Part shown: piece by piece, positions 6,581-13,562 of the stretch
Position numbering within the stretch: the stretch's first letter is position 1
Layout of the letters: every line of letters begins with the position of its first letter
Assembly: GCA_944382705.1 (NCBI GenBank)
Contig: CALWNE010000060.1
Location: forward strand, 1-15,611
Reading direction: 5' to 3'
Origin: an uncultured Allofournierella sp.
GTDB lineage: Bacteria; Bacillota; Clostridia; Oscillospirales; Ruminococcaceae
DNA length: 15,611 nt
Translations under genes and position numbers: made by a program
The notes under the pieces: model-generated
Seen by the model: only the letters and a program-made list of their open reading frames with translations
What the model was told of the DNA's origin: nothing
The model's database searches: none

Positions 6581-8575
6581 ATGGCAGTGATTCATGTGTT
6601 GGATAAGCACACAGCAGAACTGATTGCCGCAGGCGAGGTGGTGGAACGCCCAGCTTCTGTGGTGAAAGAATTGATGGAAAATGCAGTGGATGCAGGAGCC
6701 AGTAAAATTTCTGTTAACATTGAGCGGGGCGGAGTGGCTCTCATTCAGGTAGCCGATAACGGTACTGGCATTGAGGCAGAATATATTTCCACTGCATTTA
6801 TTCGCCACGCAACCAGTAAAATCCAAACTCAGAAAGACCTGGAGCAGATTATGACTTTGGGCTTCCGCGGCGAGGCACTTGCGTCCATTGCCAGTGTTTC
6901 CCGGGTGGAGGTGCTCACCAAAACAGAGCTGGATGAATTTGCATGCTGCTATCGCATTGAGGGCGGCGAAGAACTGGGGATGGAGCCTGGGGCACGACCC
7001 ATTGGAACAACCATAACTGTGCGGGATTTATTTTATAATACTCCTGCCCGAATGAAGTTTCTGAAAAAGGATGCCAGCGAAGGCACCTATGTGGGTGAAA
7101 CAGTCACAAGAATTGCGCTATCCAGGCCGGATGTCTCCATTTCGTTTATTCGAGAGGGCAAACAGCTTTACAAGACACCAGGCGATGGAAAGTTGTTGAG
7201 CGCAGTCTACGAGGTGCTTGGCCGAGAATTTGCAAAGGATTTACTGGAACTGGAGGACAGACAGGGTCATTATTCCGTTCGAGGTGTGATTACTCCGCCA
7301 AGAAATTGCCGTGCCAGCCGTGGAATGCAGTTTTTCTTTTTAAATGGTCGCTTTGTAAAAAACAAAACCATGATGGCAGCACTGGAAAATGCCTATCGGG
7401 GAACCTTGATGCAAGGAAAGTTTCCAGGCTGTGTGCTTATGCTGGATATGCCACCAGATCTGGTGGATGTGAATGTGCACCCCGCAAAAACAGAAGTTCG
7501 TTTTGCACGGGAAAATGAAGTGTTTGATGCGGTGTACCGTGCGGTTAAAAATGCATTGGGGGCACCAGGCAGTGCAGAACAGAGTTTTTCATTCCAAACA
7601 GAGGGTCAAAAATCGTTCCAGTGCAACCAAACAAAAAAACCAGTGTCGGAACTGGAGCAAGTGCAGAGTTTACCTGATAAACAGCCGATAGATTGGGGAA
7701 CACCTGTACGGCAACCTGTTTTAGGCCGACAAGATGCTTTTTCTGGGTTTAAGAATTCCGTGCAGCAAACCAAAGAGAAACCGAAAACGATTTCCGTTGA
7801 AGCGATTCCGCAACAAATGGGCTTTTGTTCTGCGCCCATCCCTTTGGATGCAACCCCTCCGGAGGTAAGTGTCAAGCCAGTAGCCCCTGAAAAATCTGTG
7901 CAGGAACCCATAAATCTGAGCGAAAAATCCACATTGGTGAAGGAACAAAACGGACAAACCGAACAGACTGAGCAGCAGTACAGCTGGGACGATGCAGAGC
8001 CGATTTTACCACTGCAATATGTGGGAGAGGTATTCAAAACCTATATCATTACCCAGCGGGGGCAGGAGGTTTGCTTGATTGACAAGCATGCAGCCCACGA
8101 GCGCATCCTGTACGAAAAGCTTATGGCTGATTACGGAAATGTAAGCAGCCAGCTGCTGCTGGTTCCAGTGGCTGTTAATCTGTCTGCGGAAGAAAAGAAT
8201 GCCCTGCTGGAACACCAAGTGCTGTTGCAGCAGGCTGGTATTCAGGCAGAGGATTTTGGCGGTGCTACTGTATTGGTGCGAGAGGTTCCCTGTGATGTAG
8301 AGGTGCGCGATGTAGAGGGTCTGATTTGTGAGCTGGCCCAAAAGCTTGCCCAGGGCGTACGGAATGCAATGAACGAAAAGACAGAATGGGTGCTCCACTC
8401 CATTGCTTGCCGTGCCGCCATCAAGGCAGGGGATCGATCTGGTGCAAAAGAGTTGATGAAGCTTGCACAGGATATTCTGGATGGGAAGGTTCCGCCGTTT
8501 TGCCCACACGGCCGGCCGGTGGTGCTCGTATTAACCAAAAAGGAGTTGGAGAAGCAATTTGGAAGGCTTGGATAA
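6581..8575 (+). CDS. mutL: DNA mismatch repair endonuclease MutL
   Basis: MutL links mismatch recognition to strand incision. The 664-residue product has an N-terminal GHKL ATPase with ELMENAVDAGA (catalytic Glu and Mg-binding Asn), DNGTGI, ATSKI and GFRGEALASI, then the transducer domain to about 335. A Gln/Pro/Lys-rich, poorly conserved linker covers about 340-475, and the C-terminal dimer/nuclease domain follows. The nuclease metal motifs are present: D501-KHAAHE-RILYE512 (the DQHA(x)2E(x)4E motif with Lys for Gln), ACR at 609-611, CPHGRP at 641-646 and FGR near the end. QLLLVP (524-529) fits the clamp-binding QxLLxP motif of endonuclease MutLs. This fits nicking directed by the replication clamp in an organism without MutH. 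The gene overlaps miaA by 17 bases. Confidence 0.98.
   Translation: MAVIHVLDKHTAELIAAGEVVERPASVVKELMENAVDAGASKISVNIERGGVALIQVADNGTGIEAEYISTAFIRHATSKIQTQKDLEQIMTLGFRGEALASIASVSRVEVLTKTELDEFACCYRIEGGEELGMEPGARPIGTTITVRDLFYNTPARMKFLKKDASEGTYVGETVTRIALSRPDVSISFIREGKQLYKTPGDGKLLSAVYEVLGREFAKDLLELEDRQGHYSVRGVITPPRNCRASRGMQFFFLNGRFVKNKTMMAALENAYRGTLMQGKFPGCVLMLDMPPDLVDVNVHPAKTEVRFARENEVFDAVYRAVKNALGAPGSAEQSFSFQTEGQKSFQCNQTKKPVSELEQVQSLPDKQPIDWGTPVRQPVLGRQDAFSGFKNSVQQTKEKPKTISVEAIPQQMGFCSAPIPLDATPPEVSVKPVAPEKSVQEPINLSEKSTLVKEQNGQTEQTEQQYSWDDAEPILPLQYVGEVFKTYIITQRGQEVCLIDKHAAHERILYEKLMADYGNVSSQLLLVPVAVNLSAEEKNALLEHQVLLQQAGIQAEDFGGATVLVREVPCDVEVRDVEGLICELAQKLAQGVRNAMNEKTEWVLHSIACRAAIKAGDRSGAKELMKLAQDILDGKVPPFCPHGRPVVLVLTKKELEKQFGRLG
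8548..8551 (+). promoter_or_regulatory. Ribosome binding site for the TTG start of miaA, inside mutL
   Basis: GGAG lies 7 bases before TTG 8559, within the end of mutL. A second AGGAG at 8541-8545 is 13 bases away, too far to be ideal. The next in-frame TTG (8568) has no usable site. This favours 8559 and suggests translational coupling to mutL. Confidence 0.65.
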
Positions 8576-9527
8576 GCAAAAAGTACTTGCCATTGGAGGC
8601 CCTACTGCATCGGGCAAAACCGCTCTTTCGGTGCAGCTGGCACACCGATTGAATGGAGAAATCATCTGTGCGGACTCCATGCAGATTTATCAAGGGTTGG
8701 ATGTGGGAACTGCCAAGGTTACACAACAGGAAATGGAGGGCGTCCCTCACCACTTGGTAGGCTTTCTATCGCCTGAGTGCTCCTTTAGCGTGGCAGAATT
8801 TGTCCAGCGGGCTCATACCTGTATCCAGGAAATTGCATCCAAAGGAAGATTGCCTATCTTGGTAGGCGGTACAGGACTATACATTCAAAGTCTTTTGTAT
8901 GGAGTGCAATTTTCTCAAGAGTCTTTTGACCCCGCTGTTCGCACAAGACTTCAGCGCCAGGCAGAGGAGATGGGGGCTGAGGCTATGTATCGGAAGCTGT
9001 GCCAGATAGATCCGGCCTATGCGCAAACAGTTCATCCCAACAATGTGCACAGAGTGCTGAGAGCATTGGAATTGTTTGAGGGAAGTGGAATTACCATGAC
9101 CCAGCAACGAAAGAATTCGCTGCCTGCGGAACATCCATACGACAGTGTACTCCTTTGCTGCACCTATACCGACCGAGAAGTTTTGTATGAGCGCATCAAT
9201 CAGCGGGTGGATTGGATGATGGAGCAAGGTCTATTGATGGAAGCGCAGCAGGTGTACAATCACCAGCATACCTGGACAACGGCAGCCCAGGCCATAGGGT
9301 ATAAAGAGTTCTTTCCGTATTTCACCAACGATAAGAGCTTAGATGCATGTGTGGAGCAGCTTAAGCAGGCATCTCGCAATTATGCAAAGCGGCAGCTTAC
9401 ATGGTTTCGCAGAATGCCGGAGACCATATGGCTGGAAGGTGGCCCAGGGTTGATGGATCAAGCGCAGCAACATATTAAGGAAAAATGGGCCGATCTGTTG
9501 CAAGGAGGCGTTTATGGAGAAATCTAA
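8559..9527 (+). CDS. miaA: tRNA dimethylallyltransferase MiaA
   Basis: MiaA transfers a dimethylallyl group from DMAPP to N6 of A37 in tRNAs reading UNN codons, making the i6A that MiaB then methylthiolates. The 322-residue product has P-loop GGPTASGKT (13-21), the substrate motif ADSMQIYQGLDVGTAK (D39, S40, Q42), GGTGLYIQSLLYG near 104, the NNVHRVLRALELFEGSG segment, and QAIGYKEFFPYF near 247. Length and motifs are normal for the family. The start is TTG at 8559, overlapping mutL by 17 bases; the end overlaps the next gene by 14 bases, so all three are probably translationally coupled. In many Firmicutes hfq follows miaA; here a membrane-anchored adaptor does. Confidence 0.97.
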   Translation: MEGLDKQKVLAIGGPTASGKTALSVQLAHRLNGEIICADSMQIYQGLDVGTAKVTQQEMEGVPHHLVGFLSPECSFSVAEFVQRAHTCIQEIASKGRLPILVGGTGLYIQSLLYGVQFSQESFDPAVRTRLQRQAEEMGAEAMYRKLCQIDPAYAQTVHPNNVHRVLRALELFEGSGITMTQQRKNSLPAEHPYDSVLLCCTYTDREVLYERINQRVDWMMEQGLLMEAQQVYNHQHTWTTAAQAIGYKEFFPYFTNDKSLDACVEQLKQASRNYAKRQLTWFRRMPETIWLEGGPGLMDQAQQHIKEKWADLLQGGVYGEI

Positions 9528-10725
9528 GGTAGTGAAGGTAACACTTGCAGTGTTGCTGGCAGCTCCGGTGCTATATCTTGGGATTCAGATGGCCGCAGTA
9601 CTCAATCGGCCTTATCGTACCGAAACTGCAATTGCTTACGATATGTCAGATAGTATCTTTTTGGATGGATATCTGGCATTTGCTCAAACTCCGGTGGAAG
9701 GCAGTGGCACAATCGGCTATCTGGTGGAGGATGGTGAGAGAGTTTCTACCGGGAACCAGGTAGGAGAAATTTACACCAACGGTACGCAGGCCAAAAGTCG
9801 CCAGCAGTTAACTGAACTGAATGCTCGCATTGCATTGCTGAAAAAGTCACAAAATACCAGCAGCAGTGAAGTGAGCATAGTGCAAAAGCAGATGAAAAAT
9901 GCCCTTTACGACTTAATGGAAGTACTGGATGACGGAAATTACCAAATGTTTTCCGATGAGGCAAATGACTATCTGCTGGCCGCAAACCAAATGCAAATTA
10001 TTACCGGACAGGTAGAAAATTTCTCGTCGGCAATCGCTCAATTAGAACAGGAAAAACAGCAGATAGAGGCCCAAATTGGGCAGCCTGCGGCTATTGTGGC
10101 TCCCACGGGTGGATATTTTCTATCCTCTCAAAGTGGTGATTATTTGGCCTATACACAGCAAGATTTATTCGATATGACAGCTCAGGAATTGCAGCAGGCA
10201 ATTGAGGAAGGAGCTGGCGTATCGCCCATGACTGGCGCTGGTAAAATTATTACCAGCTATGCCTGGAGATTTTTTGCAATCTGTACAGAGCAGGAAAGTC
10301 ATAAATTCAAGGTAGGAAGTCAGATTCAAATCAGTTTTCCTGGTTATGCAGAAAAAAAGCTGCCCGCACAAGTGGAAAGCGTAGAGTTGGACGAAGAAAC
10401 AGGCACCGCAAAAATTGTGCTGGAATGCGAATATATAAATACCCAAGTACTTAGCCTTACTATTGCACAGGCCCAGATAGATTTTGAATCCTATAAGGGC
10501 GTTCGTATCAATGCAAATGCCTTGCATATTGTGGACGGGCAAAAAGGCGTCTATGTAAAATACGGCAACCTGATTCGCTGGCGTACAATCAGTATCCTCT
10601 ACCAGAATGACGATTATATCCTGGTACCTGAAGATGGTAAGGTCGGCACCGAAAATGAGGTCCGTATGTTCGATGAGATTATTGTTGAAGGAGTCAATTT
10701 GAAGGACGGTTTGCTCATTCGATGA
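9514..10725 (+). CDS. HlyD-like membrane-anchored adaptor protein, partner unknown
   Basis: The 403-residue protein has one N-terminal membrane segment (about residues 9-30, after MEKSKVVKVT) and an extracytoplasmic body. The body resembles HlyD/membrane-fusion adaptors. A first half-lipoyl strand set, GTIGYLVEDGERVSTGNQVGEI, lies at 66-86 with the usual Gly/Val spacing. A predicted helical coiled-coil arm (about 95-190) follows, then the second half-lipoyl motif AIVAPTGGYFLSSQSGDY near 193-210 and a beta-rich domain to the C-terminus. The ATG at 9514 has AAGGAGG five bases upstream and overlaps miaA by 14 bases. No ABC transporter or outer-membrane partner is encoded nearby, so an efflux role is not shown. 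Its place just before sepF suggests a link to the envelope or division, which is inference. The general fold is fairly secure; the function is unknown. Confidence 0.75.
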   Translation: MEKSKVVKVTLAVLLAAPVLYLGIQMAAVLNRPYRTETAIAYDMSDSIFLDGYLAFAQTPVEGSGTIGYLVEDGERVSTGNQVGEIYTNGTQAKSRQQLTELNARIALLKKSQNTSSSEVSIVQKQMKNALYDLMEVLDDGNYQMFSDEANDYLLAANQMQIITGQVENFSSAIAQLEQEKQQIEAQIGQPAAIVAPTGGYFLSSQSGDYLAYTQQDLFDMTAQELQQAIEEGAGVSPMTGAGKIITSYAWRFFAICTEQESHKFKVGSQIQISFPGYAEKKLPAQVESVELDEETGTAKIVLECEYINTQVLSLTIAQAQIDFESYKGVRINANALHIVDGQKGVYVKYGNLIRWRTISILYQNDDYILVPEDGKVGTENEVRMFDEIIVEGVNLKDGLLIR

Positions 10726-10739
10726 ATTGGCAAACTGTC

Positions 10740-10788
10740 AGATGCGATGTTTTGATTATTTTGCAAAAAACATTGTAAAACATCATCT
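10740..10788 (+). other. AT-rich dyad downstream of the HlyD-like gene (weak terminator candidate)
   Basis: GATGTTTT (10746-10753) pairs perfectly with AAAACATC (10777-10784). AGAT (10740-10743) pairs with ATCT (10785-10788) after a two-base bulge on the left arm. The loop is 23 bases. A short TTTT follows only at 10797-10800. This is the best terminator candidate I see for the first operon, but it is AT-rich and lacks an adjacent U-tract. Confidence 0.3.
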
Positions 10789-10855
10789 CAATAGCATTTT
10801 ATAACGCAGATGCTGCTTTGATGGGGCTCGGGCATTAAAATATTCGCCTGCTTTG

Positions 10856-10884
10856 TTGACAGAATGGGCAAAAACAGAGATAAT
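10856..10884 (+). promoter_or_regulatory. Near-consensus sigma-A promoter for the sepF operon
   Basis: A perfect TTGACA (10856-10861), a 17-base spacer and GATAAT (10879-10884) precede an AT-rich start region. Transcription would begin near 10891, giving a leader of about 68 bases before sepF. This is the strongest promoter in the window and marks the division-gene block as a separate unit. Confidence 0.8.
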
Positions 10885-10893
10885 ATAAAATAA

Positions 10894-10939
10894 TTAATTC
10901 CATAAAATCTTTGAATGAATTAAGTTGATCAACAGATCA
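10894..10939 (+). promoter_or_regulatory. Palindromes in the sepF leader
   Basis: TTAATTC (10894-10900) and GAATTAA (10917-10923) form a 7-bp stem with a 16-base loop. Next comes the 10-base perfect palindrome GTTGATCAAC (10924-10933), which overlaps an alternative hairpin TGATC-AACA-GATCA (10926-10939). All lie between the expected transcription start and the AAAAGGAG ribosome binding site (10943-10950). They could be a repressor site or leader structure; chance is also possible in AT-rich DNA. Confidence 0.35.
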
Positions 10940-10958
10940 TGGAAAAGGAGTACATAAG

Positions 10959-11405
10959 ATGTTTGATAAAGTAAAAAGCATGCTGGGTGTTGGTGAAGAA
11001 GAGGATGAAGGCTACTACGGCGATGAGGATATGTTCATCGCTTCCAGCCGCAGCAATGCTGTGCCTGAGGATAACTATGAGCCCGAAACTTCCAGCAAGC
11101 GGAACAAGGTGGTAAATATTAATGCTACTACTCAACTGCAGGTGGTGCTGGTAAAGCCTGAGCGGTTTGATGACGCAAGTACGGTGGCAGATCATTTGAA
11201 TGCAAAGCGTACCGTTGTGCTGAACCTGGAATCCACCAATAAAGAAGTATCCCGCCGCTTGGTAGACTTTCTGTCGGGTGTGGCCTACGCAAATAACGGC
11301 CAGATGAAACGGGTAGCAAACAGCACCTTCATCATCACTCCCTATAATGTTGACATTATGGGCGATTTGTTGGATGAATTGGAGAGCAGTGGTGTGTTCT
11401 TCTAA
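10959..11405 (+). CDS. sepF: Cell division protein SepF
   Basis: SepF anchors and bundles FtsZ filaments at the division septum. The 148-residue product matches the family in length and layout. It has an N-terminal amphipathic membrane-binding helix (MFDKVKSMLG), an acidic flexible linker (about residues 14-50) and the C-terminal SepF core from about 50 to 140. The core has VVLVKPERFDDASTVADHLN, VVLNLES, RRLVDFLSGVAYANNG and STFIITPYNVDI. The ATG at 10959 has AAAAGGAG eight bases upstream. It is the first gene of the operon, just after a strong promoter, and its last 14 bases overlap the ylmH start. In Bacillus the order is ylmE-sepF-ylmG-ylmH-divIVA; here ylmE and ylmG are absent. Confidence 0.96.
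   Translation: MFDKVKSMLGVGEEEDEGYYGDEDMFIASSRSNAVPEDNYEPETSSKRNKVVNINATTQLQVVLVKPERFDDASTVADHLNAKRTVVLNLESTNKEVSRRLVDFLSGVAYANNGQMKRVANSTFIITPYNVDIMGDLLDELESSGVFF
11381..11384 (+). promoter_or_regulatory. Ribosome binding site deciding the ylmH start, inside sepF
   Basis: GGAG lies 7 bases before GTG 11392 (and 4 before GTG 11389), within the 3' end of sepF. The upstream in-frame ATG 11347 has no comparable site and would add 15 residues read from sepF sequence in another frame. Confidence 0.65.
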
Positions 11406-12183
11406 AGAAAACCGACCGTATCTGCCTGCACAAAATGAACAGGAACGCTTTTTGTTGAAGCGTGTACAGGAATTGTGGAATATAGCCCAGCAGAGAGGGA
11501 TTCCCAGGCATACGGGTTTTTTAAGTAGCAGAGAACAAGACTTGGCACAGATGGCACTGAGCAAGTTCGGCGAAGGATATCGGTTGTGGGGCGGCTATCA
11601 AGAGGCAGAGAGAAAAGTCTTGTGCCTTGAACCAGATGGAAAAGTTTGGGGCGAACCGCTTTCCTGTGTGAAAATTCAATGCACAGGGGCAAAGCACTCC
11701 ACTGTTCCGGAGCATAAGAATTACTTGGGGGCTATTTTGGCATTGAGACTGGAGCGTGAATGCATTGGTGACATTGTGTTTGATTCAGAAGATCAAACTG
11801 TTGTGTATGTCCCAATACTGGAACGCATCCAGTCTTTGGTGTGCGAAGAATTGGTTAGCGTAGGTCGTTGGTCAGTGTATGTGGAGCCTTTTGAGGGAGA
11901 AATTCCTTACAAAACACCTGACCGTGAACTAAAAACAGCTACAGTGTCCTCCTTGCGTATCGATTCCGTGTTGGCGGCTATGCTGCGCAGTAGTCGAGGA
12001 CAAGCAGCGGAACTAATTCGTTCGGGATTGGTGAGCTTAAATCACCTGCCAGTTACCAGTGTAAGTGCCTCGGTATACCAGGGAGATTTGTTTACTGCGC
12101 GTGGCTATGGCAGATTTCGACTGGAATCAGTTGGAGGAAAAAGTCGCAAGGACAGACTTTTTATTCAGTTTTATCAGTATTGA
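11392..12183 (+). CDS. ylmH: S4-domain RNA-binding protein YlmH
   Basis: YlmH is a conserved partner of the sepF-divIVA block. In Bacillus subtilis it binds the ribosomal large subunit and has been linked to ribosome-associated quality control, as a relative of RqcP. With GTG 11392 as start the product is 263 residues, close to the usual 257-262; the longer frame from ATG 11347 would be 278. The N-terminal part has a region around GFLSSREQDLAQMAL and LGAILALRLERECIGDIVF, typical of the YlmH N-terminal domain. The C-terminal S4 RNA-binding domain spans about 188-245 (LRIDSVLAAMLRSSRGQAAEL, IRSGLVSLNH, QGDLFTARGYGRFRL). It overlaps sepF by 14 bases and is followed by divIVA after 39 bases. Confidence 0.9.
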   Translation: MCSSKENRPYLPAQNEQERFLLKRVQELWNIAQQRGIPRHTGFLSSREQDLAQMALSKFGEGYRLWGGYQEAERKVLCLEPDGKVWGEPLSCVKIQCTGAKHSTVPEHKNYLGAILALRLERECIGDIVFDSEDQTVVYVPILERIQSLVCEELVSVGRWSVYVEPFEGEIPYKTPDRELKTATVSSLRIDSVLAAMLRSSRGQAAELIRSGLVSLNHLPVTSVSASVYQGDLFTARGYGRFRLESVGGKSRKDRLFIQFYQY

Positions 12184-12222
12184 ACTGAACGGACCCATAA
12201 AAATGCAGGGAGGAATAAAGTT

Positions 12223-13044
12223 ATGATGACACCGCAGGAAATTCGCACCGTTACCTTCGACAAGGTAATGCGTGGTTATCGCGCTGAGGATGTGGATGCC
12301 CTTTTGCAGCAGGTTTCTCAGGAGATGGAACGCCTGGTAAATGAATCTGCCGAAAAAGATAAAAAGCTCTATATTTTGGCAGAAAAAATTGAAGAGTATC
12401 GAAAGGATGAAGATACCCTTAAAACGGCTCTGCTGAATGCACAGCGCATGGGTGAAAATGTAATCCGTGAAGCCAAACAGAAAGCGGAGTCGCTTATGCG
12501 GGAATCCAGCATTCGTTCCGATACGCTCATCCGGATGGCCAATGAGCAGGTGGAAGAACAGCAAGCAGAATTGGAGCGTGTCAAGGCTGAGATTGCTTCC
12601 TTTAAAAACCAAGTTTTGGGTATGTATAAAGCGCATATAGAATTGTTGAGCCAGCTGCCAGAAAGTGAAGATGTGGAAGTAGCCGAGGAGCATGAGCAGG
12701 TAGAAGAGCCGACCGTAGAAATGCCCCAACAGCCTGAGGAAGAGCAACTCCAGGAAAACGCAGATGTGGATGTGCAGGAGATTGAATGCTCCACTGAACA
12801 GGATACTCAGAACGATGAGCCGGAAATGATGAGTTTTCCGGATTTGGCAAATCTGTATGGCAATGTAGACACCGAATCTGAGCAAAAGCTTGAGCAGGAA
12901 AATCAGGAGGAACTAGGATTTAACGGTGACAGCTTTTTGGAGATAATGGAGCGTTCCTCCGAGCAGCAGTCTGCACAACCGGCACAGTCCGCAGATCCTC
13001 TGGAAGCGTTTCAGGGATTTAAGGGGATCAAATTCAGCGACTGA
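12223..13044 (+). CDS. divIVA: DivIVA-family septal/polar scaffold protein
   Basis: DivIVA recognises curved membrane at septa and poles and recruits division or cell-wall partners. The 273-residue product starts with the family's N-terminal domain (MTPQEIRTVTFDKVMRGYRAEDVDALL), which contacts membrane. A long coiled coil follows to about residue 145, rich in Glu, Lys and Ala heptads. After it comes a low-complexity Glu/Gln/Asp/Pro-rich tail from about 150 to 255 and a short end LEAFQGFKGIKFSD. The Bacillus protein is about 164 residues, so the tail is an extension, as in several Clostridia. The ATG at 12223 (an ATGATG pair) has AGGGAGG at 12207-12213. It lies in the sepF operon, with lspA 32 bases downstream. 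Confidence 0.94.
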   Translation: MMTPQEIRTVTFDKVMRGYRAEDVDALLQQVSQEMERLVNESAEKDKKLYILAEKIEEYRKDEDTLKTALLNAQRMGENVIREAKQKAESLMRESSIRSDTLIRMANEQVEEQQAELERVKAEIASFKNQVLGMYKAHIELLSQLPESEDVEVAEEHEQVEEPTVEMPQQPEEEQLQENADVDVQEIECSTEQDTQNDEPEMMSFPDLANLYGNVDTESEQKLEQENQEELGFNGDSFLEIMERSSEQQSAQPAQSADPLEAFQGFKGIKFSD

Positions 13045-13060
13045 ACTTGAATGACACAGC

Positions 13061-13067
13061 AAAGGAG
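13061..13067 (+). promoter_or_regulatory. Ribosome binding site deciding the lspA start
   Basis: AAAGGAG lies 9 bases before GTG 13077. The longer frame from TTG 13047 has no Shine-Dalgarno sequence, and its ten extra residues are polar and would include this site as coding sequence. Confidence 0.75.
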
Positions 13068-13076
13068 AACAGCAAG

Positions 13077-13556
13077 GTGCTTTTTTCGATAGCAGCATTT
13101 GTAGGTGGAGCTGTACTGGTTGTGATAGATCAGATGATTAAGGCTTGGGCTACTGCACAGCTGGCTCCCGTGGGGAATATGCCGTTAATTCCAGGTGTTG
13201 TAGAGTTGCGATATTGCCTTAACGATGGAGCTGCTTTCAGCTCTTTTAAGGGGCAGCAAGTGTTTTTAATTGCCTTTACAGGTGTGGCGTTGCTAGGGAT
13301 TGCTACTTACCTTTTATGGAAACGCCCTAAAAGTCGTCTGGAGTATACGGCATGGTTGCTGGTGTTGGCTGGTGGTGTTGGTAATTTAATTGATCGGATT
13401 TCCAACCAGCAGGTGGTAGATTATATCAATCTGTTGTTTATGGATTTTGCGGTGTTCAATTTTGCGGACATCTTAGTATGTACAGGCGTCGGATTACTGG
13501 TTTTGTACATTTTGTTGGAAGAAATCAAAACAAAAAAGGGAAGTGACCAGGAATAA
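13077..13556 (+). CDS. lspA: Lipoprotein signal peptidase (signal peptidase II)
   Basis: LspA is an aspartyl protease in the cytoplasmic membrane that removes the signal peptide from diacylglyceryl-modified prolipoproteins. The 159-residue product has four hydrophobic segments (about 2-20, 60-75, 87-105 and 130-150). Conserved motifs are IDQMIKAW (D18), LNDGAAFS, AGGVGNLIDRI (D106), VVDYI (D115) and FNFAD (D131). By comparison with characterised LspA proteins, D115 and D131 are the catalytic pair. I choose GTG 13077 because of the AAAGGAG nine bases upstream and because LspA proteins normally start right at the first membrane helix; TTG 13047 would give 169 residues. The rluD-like gene follows after 6 bases, a common pairing in Firmicutes. 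Confidence 0.96.
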   Translation: MLFSIAAFVGGAVLVVIDQMIKAWATAQLAPVGNMPLIPGVVELRYCLNDGAAFSSFKGQQVFLIAFTGVALLGIATYLLWKRPKSRLEYTAWLLVLAGGVGNLIDRISNQQVVDYINLLFMDFAVFNFADILVCTGVGLLVLYILLEEIKTKKGSDQE

Positions 13557-13562
13557 AAATCC

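Larger units (their letters stand above)
10726..10958 (+). other. Intergenic region between the two operons
   Basis: This 233-base stretch holds the AT-rich dyad at 10740-10788, a small GCAG-ATG-CTGC hairpin near 10807, the sepF promoter at 10856-10884 and a leader with short palindromes. The longest open frame I noticed (20 codons from ATG 10742) has no ribosome binding site, so I call no gene here. Confidence 0.6.

Noticed and set aside
10742..10804. 20-codon open frame (MRCFDYFAKNIVKHHLNSIL)
   Set aside because: It has no ribosome binding site, overlaps the AT-rich dyad and is short enough to be chance.
11347..11391. ATG start for ylmH deep inside sepF
   Set aside because: There is no good ribosome binding site, the added residues are just sepF in another frame, and GTG 11392 gives the usual family length.
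12127..12885. Hydrophobic minus-strand open frame (252 codons) opposite divIVA
   Set aside because: Its Phe/Leu-rich, membrane-like look comes from reading the Glu/Lys/Gln codons of the coiled coil backwards. No motif supports it.
13047..13076. TTG start for lspA
   Set aside because: It lacks a Shine-Dalgarno sequence; GTG 13077 has AAAGGAG and begins at the first membrane helix.
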